From DASWIG01 sp965371445 (GTDB lineage: Bacteria; Acidobacteriota; Thermoanaerobaculia; Multivoradales; J023): a DNA stretch of 35,441 nt. The DNA is taken from positions 1 to 35,441 of the forward strand of contig CBDUYN010000103.1 in assembly GCA_965371445.1 (NCBI GenBank). Direction: 5' to 3'. Below are positions 30,743 through 35,441 of this stretch, piece by piece (the first letter of the stretch is position 1; every line of letters begins with the position of its first letter). The translations under genes were made by a program, and so were the position numbers. The notes under the pieces were generated by a model. It ran no database searches and was not told the DNA's origin. It saw only the letters and a program-made list of their open reading frames with translations.

Positions 30743-30976
30743 TCAGGTCGTCGCGGGGGTCTCGGGCTCGCCCTGGTAGCGGCGCACCGGCGGCTTCTGG
30801 ACCTTGCCGCTGCGCAGGCAGCGGGTGCAGACCCAGATGCGGCGGTGGGTGCCGTCGACGACGGCCCGCACGCGCTGGAGGTTCGCCTGCCAGGTGCGGT
30901 TGGTGACGTTGTGGGCGTGGCTGATGCTGTGTCCGGCCACGGTGCCCTTATCGCAGATCTCGCATCTCTTGGCCAT
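30743..30976 (-). CDS. rpmB: 50S ribosomal protein L28
   Basis: 77 residues beginning MAKRCEICDKGTVAGHSISH with NVTNRTWQANLQRVRAVVDG, the standard L28 pattern. CxxC pairs (CEIC near residue 5 and CTRC near residue 50) form the zinc-binding set found in the C+ form of L28. The SD AGGAG lies about 9 bases before the ATG. It converges with rel, leaving only 8 bases between the two stop codons. Confidence 0.95.
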   Translation of the reverse strand: MAKRCEICDKGTVAGHSISHAHNVTNRTWQANLQRVRAVVDGTHRRIWVCTRCLRSGKVQKPPVRRYQGEPETPATT

Positions 30977-31343
30977 GTTTGGGGTCTCCTAGGGAGGGGT
31001 GGGTCTGGGGATCCAGGCGCGTAACCTTTGGGGGGATCCGCCGAAAGAGCAGGAATCTTCGCACATCCTGAGCCGGCCTGCAAGGCCCCAGGAGCTGCCA
31101 AATGGGGGCCCGAGGGCGATTTCGCTCGCCGGAGGGGGGGCTTATAGCCGGGAGCGCATACTTCGTCCTTGACACTGCCGGATTGCCCCTGCTACGCTCC
31201 TGAGACGCTAAGGATCTGCCCTAACCTACGATCATCACTGCCTTTTCGGGCTGTCGGGGCGAGGGCGGAGGCGGGTCCTCGAAGCATCAACGAAGCGGTA
31301 GCCAAACCCGGCTGCGGCATAACGGCTTGAGGGGGCACCCCAG
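30977..31343. other. Divergent intergenic region between rpmB and pilM
   Basis: No gene is visible. It must hold the rpmB promoter on the minus strand and a good promoter for the pil genes on the plus strand (31169-31198). Short dyads occur at GGCCTGCAAGGCC (31075-31087) and GGCGATTTCGCTCGCC (near 31114-31131). No tRNA was recognised. Confidence 0.5.
31169..31198 (+). promoter_or_regulatory. Sigma-70-type promoter for pilMNOPQ
   Basis: An exact TTGACA (31169-31174) is followed after 18 bases by TACGCT (31193-31198), preceded by TG at 31190-31191 as in an extended -10. Transcription from here would give a leader of about 140 bases before the pilM start at 31344. Confidence 0.5.
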
Positions 31344-32408
31344 GTGTTGTTTTCTCGGTCCAAGGGCATCGTCGGGCTCGACATCGGCAGCGCAACCGTG
31401 AAGCTCGTCGAGCTCAAGGAGAAGAAAGGCGGAATGTACCAACTGGTGCGGATCGGCGTCGAGCCGCTCTCGCCGGAGGCGATCGTCGACGGCTCGATCA
31501 TGGATTCCTCCCTCGTCGTCGACGCGATCCAGAAGCTCAACGACCAGACGGGGGTCAAGAGCAGCAACTACGCGACCTCGGTGTCGGGCCATTCGGTGAT
31601 CATCAAGAAGATCGAGCTGCCGGCGATGGACCCCGAGGAGCTCGCCGAGTCGATCCAGTGGGAAGCCGAGCAGCACATCCCCTTCGACATCAACGACGTG
31701 CGCCTCGACTACGTCACCCTCTCCGACGACGAGCTCGACATGGGGGGCGAGAACATGGAGGTGCTCCTCGTCGCCGTCAAGCGCGAGAAGGTCAACGACT
31801 ACGTCTCGGTGATCTCCCAGAGCGGTAAGAGCCCGACGGTCGTCGACGTCGACGCCTTTGCCATCCAGAACGCCTACGAGCTCAACTACGACCTGGACCC
31901 CCTCAAGGTCGTGGCGCTGGTCAACATGGGCGCCGGGGTGACCAACATCAACGTCGTGGCGCGGGGGCAGAGTGTGTTCTGGCGCGACCTCTCGGCCGGC
32001 GGCAACCAGTTCACCGAGGCGCTGCAGCGCGAGTTCAACCTCTCTTTCGACCAGGCGGAGCTCCTAAAGCGCGGCGAGGCGGTGGGCAGCTACACGGCCA
32101 ACGACGCCCGCAAGGTCCTCGACGCGGTCTCGGGCGAGATGGCCAACGAGATCCAGAAGACGTTCGACTTCTTTGCCGCCACCTCCCAGGAAGGCTCGGT
32201 CGACGAGATGGTGCTTTCCGGCGGCTGCGCCCTGACGCCGAACCTCCAGGAGGTGCTGCGCGAGCGCTTCGGGGTGCCCACAGAGCTCTTGAATCCGTTC
32301 GAGCGGGTCCAATTCAAGGAGAGCGACTTCAACCGCGAGTGGCTGGAATCGATCGCCCCGATGCTGGCGGTCGCCGTGGGGCTCGCCATCCGCAGGCCAG
32401 GGGACTGA
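31344..32408 (+). CDS. pilM: Type IV pilus assembly protein PilM
   Basis: A 354-residue actin/FtsA-like cytoplasmic protein of the pilus alignment complex. The nucleotide-binding motif GLDIGSATVKLVELKEKKG sits at residues 10-28, ELPAMDPEELAESIQWEAEQ near 92 is the PilM signature, and LVNMGAGVTNINVVARG (about 193) and VLSGGCALTPNLQEVL (about 290) are the later ATP-site loops. PilM binds the short cytoplasmic INLL-type tail of PilN. It starts with GTG at 31344, preceded by GAGGGGGC. It is the first gene of a pilM-N-O-P-Q operon with tight spacing. Confidence 0.93.
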   Translation: MLFSRSKGIVGLDIGSATVKLVELKEKKGGMYQLVRIGVEPLSPEAIVDGSIMDSSLVVDAIQKLNDQTGVKSSNYATSVSGHSVIIKKIELPAMDPEELAESIQWEAEQHIPFDINDVRLDYVTLSDDELDMGGENMEVLLVAVKREKVNDYVSVISQSGKSPTVVDVDAFAIQNAYELNYDLDPLKVVALVNMGAGVTNINVVARGQSVFWRDLSAGGNQFTEALQREFNLSFDQAELLKRGEAVGSYTANDARKVLDAVSGEMANEIQKTFDFFAATSQEGSVDEMVLSGGCALTPNLQEVLRERFGVPTELLNPFERVQFKESDFNREWLESIAPMLAVAVGLAIRRPGD

Positions 32409-32412
32409 CGCC

Positions 32413-33027
32413 ATGATCAAGATCAATCTACTCTCCGAGGGCCGCCGCCCCGTAGTCGCCCGCAAAGCCAAGCCGACGCTCAACCTGGGCGGCCAGGACC
32501 CCAACAACCTCCTGCTCGTCGCCGGCATCATCCTCGGCCTCCTGGCGGCCGGCGGTTGGTGGTACGTGACCAACGCCAAGGTGAGCTCGGTCAACCGCCA
32601 GGTGCGCGAGGCCGAGGCCGAGTTCGAGAAGCTGCGGCCGATCATCAAGGAGGTCAACGACTTCAAGCGCAAGCAGACGGATCTGGAGAACAACGTCGCG
32701 GTCATCAAAAACTTGAAGCGCCAGCAGAAGGGGCCGGTCCACATCATGGACCGTGTCTCGCGGGCGGTGCCGGAGCTCTTGTGGCTCGACTCCATGACGG
32801 TGCGAGGCAACCGGATCGGGCTGCGCGGCAAGGCCTTCAACACCAACGCCGTCGCCGCTTTTATCCAGAACCTCGACGAGGTCGAGGAGTTTAACGAGCC
32901 GACGGCCAAGAACATCAAGAAGGGAGGACGGGGCGGGACGGTCTCCTACTCGTTCGAGATCAGTTTCGGCTTCATCCTGCCCGAGGAAGCGGAAGAAAAA
33001 CAACAGGAGACGGCCACCGGTCCCTGA
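32413..33027 (+). CDS. pilN: Type IV pilus assembly protein PilN
   Basis: 204 residues beginning MIKINLLSEGRRP, the conserved INLL tail that docks on PilM. A membrane helix follows at about 35-53 (LLLVAGIILGLLAAGGWWY), then a coiled-coil stretch (about 58-105) and a ferredoxin-like periplasmic domain. The ATG is 4 bases after the pilM stop, indicating coupled translation. Confidence 0.92.
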   Translation: MIKINLLSEGRRPVVARKAKPTLNLGGQDPNNLLLVAGIILGLLAAGGWWYVTNAKVSSVNRQVREAEAEFEKLRPIIKEVNDFKRKQTDLENNVAVIKNLKRQQKGPVHIMDRVSRAVPELLWLDSMTVRGNRIGLRGKAFNTNAVAAFIQNLDEVEEFNEPTAKNIKKGGRGGTVSYSFEISFGFILPEEAEEKQQETATGP

Positions 33028-33058
33028 GCTGAGGGGCCGAGGAGGCGGAGACGAAATC

Positions 33059-33646
33059 ATGGAAACCGGGCTGGAAGGGAAACCGATCTACGTCGGAGCC
33101 ATCACCCTCGTCGCGGCGATTAGCATCATCGTGTTCTGTGGCTACTACTTCATGGTCAAGAACATGCAGGCGGGGATCAAGCGGCAGGAGACAAAGCTCG
33201 CCGAAGTCCAGAAGAAAGTCGCCGAAGGGCGCGTCGCCCAAAAGAGCCTGCCACAGTTCCGCGAGGCAGTGCGCCGCCTGGAGCTCGAGCTCGACAAGCT
33301 CCTGCGGATCCTGCCGTCGCAGAAAAGGACCGACGACCTGCTGCGGCAGTTCCGGTTGCTCGCCGAGCAGGGCGATTTCGACCTCATCAGCTTCTCCCCC
33401 GGAACCCCGCGGGCGCTCGACGACTTCTACAGCGAGTGGCCGATCAAGATCCAGCTCCAGGGCGGGTATCACAACCTGGCGCTGTTTTTCGACCGCATCA
33501 GCCGTTTCCGGCGGATCATCAACATCGACGACCTGAGGATCTCTCCCGCGCGCGGCCGGGGCACGCGCTACACGATCAGCGCCGATTTCACGGCCAAGAC
33601 CTTCCTTTCCAAGGAGAAAGTGGTCGACGAGGAGGTAGACGGCTGA
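33059..33646 (+). CDS. pilO: Type IV pilus assembly protein PilO
   Basis: 195 residues with one membrane helix (about 10-32, VGAITLVAAISIIVFCGYYF), a coiled coil (about 35-90) and a C-terminal ferredoxin-like domain with YHNLALFFDRISRFRRIINIDDL, characteristic of PilO. It pairs with PilN in the inner membrane. An SD GGAGGCGGAG precedes the ATG. The stop overlaps the pilP start by one base (TGATG). Confidence 0.92.
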   Translation: METGLEGKPIYVGAITLVAAISIIVFCGYYFMVKNMQAGIKRQETKLAEVQKKVAEGRVAQKSLPQFREAVRRLELELDKLLRILPSQKRTDDLLRQFRLLAEQGDFDLISFSPGTPRALDDFYSEWPIKIQLQGGYHNLALFFDRISRFRRIINIDDLRISPARGRGTRYTISADFTAKTFLSKEKVVDEEVDG

Positions 33647-34326
33647 TGCTGAGAGTCAAGCAGGCGGATCGCGAAGGCTCGGTGCCCGCCACCGCCCTGG
33701 CGTTGGCCGTGGCGCTTTCAGGCTGGAGCCTCGGCGCGGCGAACGTCGCCTGGGCCCAGGAGGAGCGGCCCGCCGCCGAAAAAGAGGCGCCCCCGAGCGC
33801 TCCGGTGGCCGAGGAGACGTTCGCTGGCGAAGAAGCCGGTTCGCCGGCCGCCGGTTCGCCGGCCGCCGGTTCGCCGGCCGCCGGTTCGCCGGCCGGGCTG
33901 GGCTTTGAAACTTCGATCGACGAAGAAGACTTCGACGCCATCGACAACCTCCTGCGCGAGGACCAGGCGGTGCGCGCCGGTCCCCAGGCCGAGACCTACG
34001 ATCCCGGGACGCGGCGCGACCCCTTCCGCTCCCTGATCGTCCAGCGCGAGCGGCCCCAGGAGACCGAGGCCGAGCGGCCCGACGGGATCGCCGGCCTCCT
34101 GATCGACGAGATCGAGCTCCAGGGAGTCTTCGAGCTCCCCGAAGGACCCGTGGTGCAGATCATGTCGGCAAGCCACGAGACGAGCTACCTGTTGCGGCCT
34201 GGTGACGAGCTGTGGGATGGAGACGTCGTCTCGATTTCTTTGGAGGAAGTGGTCTTCAAGCAGGTGGTGACCGACACCGAGGCCTTGAAGCCGTTCCAAT
34301 TGGTGGTCAAGCGGTTGAATCCATAG
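33646..34326 (+). CDS. pilP: Type IV pilus assembly protein PilP
   Basis: 226 residues. The N-terminal signal region (about 14-36) is followed by an Ala/Pro/Glu-rich linker holding four GSPAA-type pentapeptides from a 15-base tandem repeat. Then comes the family motif GTRRDPFRSLIV and the beta-sandwich domain with IDEIELQGVFELPEGPVVQI and YLLRPGDELWDGDVVSI. PilP links the PilN-PilO pair to the PilQ secretin. No lipobox Cys is visible, although many PilP proteins are lipoproteins. The ATG at 33646 was chosen because it overlaps the pilO stop; the upstream in-frame extension lies wholly within pilO. Confidence 0.9.
   Translation: MLRVKQADREGSVPATALALAVALSGWSLGAANVAWAQEERPAAEKEAPPSAPVAEETFAGEEAGSPAAGSPAAGSPAAGSPAGLGFETSIDEEDFDAIDNLLREDQAVRAGPQAETYDPGTRRDPFRSLIVQRERPQETEAERPDGIAGLLIDEIELQGVFELPEGPVVQIMSASHETSYLLRPGDELWDGDVVSISLEEVVFKQVVTDTEALKPFQLVVKRLNP
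33838..33897 (+). repeat. Four 15-base tandem repeats inside pilP
   Basis: GGTTCGCCGGCCGCC is repeated four times (the last ends GGG), encoding GSPAA pentapeptides in the PilP linker. Identical copies imply recent slippage. Copy-number change keeps the reading frame and would alter linker length only. Confidence 0.85.
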
Positions 34327-34367
34327 GCTCCCCGGCAACTCGGTGGTAGCTGGAGGCGAAACGAGAA

Positions 34368-35441
34368 ATGGGTAAAAACATGATGACGAGGAGAAACGTC
34401 GGGCTTTCGGCCTTGGCGCTCGGCATGCTTCTGGCGCTGCAGATCGGTTGCGCTTCCTCCGGCGGCGGCGCGGCACCGCCTCGAGGCGCTCCGGCTGCGG
34501 CGACCGAGGTGAGCCAGCCGGCCGTGATCCGTGCCCTGGAGCTGCGAGAGGAAGGTGAGGTGGCGCTGCTCGAAGTCGTCGCCGACCGCGCTCTCGTGTG
34601 GACCAATTACCGCGACAGCCACGGCAACCTCGTCGTCGAGCTGCCCAACAGCCGGCCCGCTGACGACGTGCGGGACCTCGCCACCGACGACGGGCTCGTG
34701 GCCTCGGTCGAGATCGAGTGGCTCGACGACGCCGAGCGCCCCTTGACCCGGCTCGTCGTGCGGACCCGACAGGACAGCGAGCACTCGCTGACCACCGACC
34801 GCGAGACGCTCCGGCTCCAGTTGCTGCCGGTAGGCTATGAGGCGCCGGCCGTGCTGGCCTACGAGCCCGTCGACCGCGACGAGGAGGCGGCGCCCGCGGC
34901 GCGGGAGCCGGCTGCCGAGTCGGCCGGCCTGGAGAGCTTTGGCACCGCGGACGCCCCCGTCCGGGGTCCCGCCCCCGAGGGCGTCGCGGCCAGCCGCCTC
35001 TACTCGGTCAGCGCCCAAAGCCTCGGCGACCGGACCGTCGTGCAGGTGATCGGCGACGGGGAGTTCTCCTACTCCATGTTCCGCCTGCCGAACCCTGAGC
35101 GGTTCGTCATCGACCTCGACGGGGTCGTCAACACGAGCCCCGAATCGAGCGTCAACGTCGACAGCGCACACCTCGACCGCATTCGAATCGGACAGTTCAA
35201 ACCCCGCCCGGAGCCGGTCTCGCGGGTGGTTTTCGATTTGAAGACCGGAGTCCCGCCGCGGATCGAGCGCAGCGCCGACGGCCTCGTCGTCACCTTCAGC
35301 GCAGGCCCTGCTGCGGAGACCGTCCTCGCCGAGGGGACCGAGGCGATGCCGACCGTCGAACCGGCGACCGTCGAACCGGCGGCCGTCGAACCGGCGGCCG
35401 GCGAACCGGCGGCCGGCGAACCGGCGGCCGGCGAACCGGCG
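34368..35441 (+). CDS. pilQ: Type IV pilus secretin PilQ, N-terminal part (runs off window end)
   Basis: An open frame of 358 codons continuing past the window. The N-terminus has a lipoprotein-like signal (LALGMLLALQIGCASS, Cys at about residue 26). Two AMIN domains follow, the second clear: TVVQVIGDGEFSYSMFRLPN, then FVIDLDGVVN and ISRVVFDLKT-like sequence (SRVVFDLKTG), typical of the peptidoglycan-binding N-terminus of PilQ. After residue about 328 the sequence becomes pentapeptide repeats (TVEPA, AVEPA, AGEPA). The secretin domain itself lies outside the window. The SD TGGAGG lies 11 bases before the ATG. Operon order after pilP supports the call. Confidence 0.85.
   Translation, partial: MGKNMMTRRNVGLSALALGMLLALQIGCASSGGGAAPPRGAPAAATEVSQPAVIRALELREEGEVALLEVVADRALVWTNYRDSHGNLVVELPNSRPADDVRDLATDDGLVASVEIEWLDDAERPLTRLVVRTRQDSEHSLTTDRETLRLQLLPVGYEAPAVLAYEPVDRDEEAAPAAREPAAESAGLESFGTADAPVRGPAPEGVAASRLYSVSAQSLGDRTVVQVIGDGEFSYSMFRLPNPERFVIDLDGVVNTSPESSVNVDSAHLDRIRIGQFKPRPEPVSRVVFDLKTGVPPRIERSADGLVVTFSAGPAAETVLAEGTEAMPTVEPATVEPAAVEPAAGEPAAGEPAAGEPA
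35352..35441 (+). repeat. 15-base tandem repeat in pilQ at the window end
   Basis: Six 15-base units (ACCGTCGAACCGGCG drifting to GCCGGCGAACCGGCG) encode TVEPA, TVEPA, AVEPA and AGEPA three times. The window stops inside the array, so its full length is unknown and may have ended the assembly. Confidence 0.85.

Noticed and set aside
30977..31343. tRNA or small RNA gene before pilM
   Set aside because: No cloverleaf or conserved small-RNA signature was found, only short GC-rich dyads.

Overview
This window comes from a GC-rich bacterium, most probably an Acidobacteriota member. The best taxonomic hints are an ADOP-type orphan permease (a family expanded in that phylum) plus a second broken one, a PQQ-like propeller fragment of the kind common there, a three-gene proton-translocating transhydrogenase and a pilMNOPQ operon. 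The assignment is an inference from gene content; there is no rRNA in the window.

Layout. (1) 1-1.2 kb: a truncated PQQ-like propeller gene abuts the tail of a VapB-like antitoxin and an intact VapC-like PIN toxin, a small recombination scar. (2) 1.25-6.95 kb: housekeeping genes, with a nuclease-helicase of the DinG/Rad3 Fe-S type (minus strand), a nucleoside transporter (nupC type) and a D-Ala-D-Ala carboxypeptidase (dacB). A REP-like inverted hairpin pair sits between the last two. (3) 6.95-24.64 kb: an accessory island. It begins after dacB with a broken ADOP fragment and an SRPBCC gene. A plus-strand gene run follows: secreted NHL propeller, nonribosomal peptide synthetase (NRPS), second NHL propeller, free-standing condensation domain, ADOP permease. 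The island ends at a second, frameshifted copy of the last 278-279 bases of dacB, so it lies between direct repeats of about 90% identity. (4) 25.0-30.7 kb: pntAA-pntAB-pntB, a small lipoprotein and a bifunctional (p)ppGpp synthetase/hydrolase, with rpmB (L28) converging. (5) 31.3-35.4 kb: pilM-N-O-P and the start of pilQ. The window stops inside a 15-base tandem repeat in pilQ.

The NRPS island is the most unusual part. Upstream of the first NHL gene there is a near-perfect sigma-54 promoter (GG-N10-GC) preceded by three perfect 26-base tandem repeats, each holding a GGT-N5-ACC dyad at the distance expected for enhancer-binding-protein sites. The synthetase reads A-T-C-A(N-methyltransferase)-T-Cy*-T. 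The first A domain resembles Thr-activating domains and the second carries an exact Leu code, giving a predicted Thr-(N-Me-Leu) core. The third unit has a heterocyclization-type domain that has lost its expected catalytic residues, has no A domain, and is not followed by a thioesterase. A separate C-domain protein with an intact HHxxxDG motif and visibly lower GC is encoded downstream and might act on that last carrier domain. The synthetase has a frameshift in its first A domain, so either the sequence has an error there or the pathway is decaying.

Limits: all calls rest on reading the sequence and recalled family motifs. No database search, structure prediction or numerical composition analysis was run.
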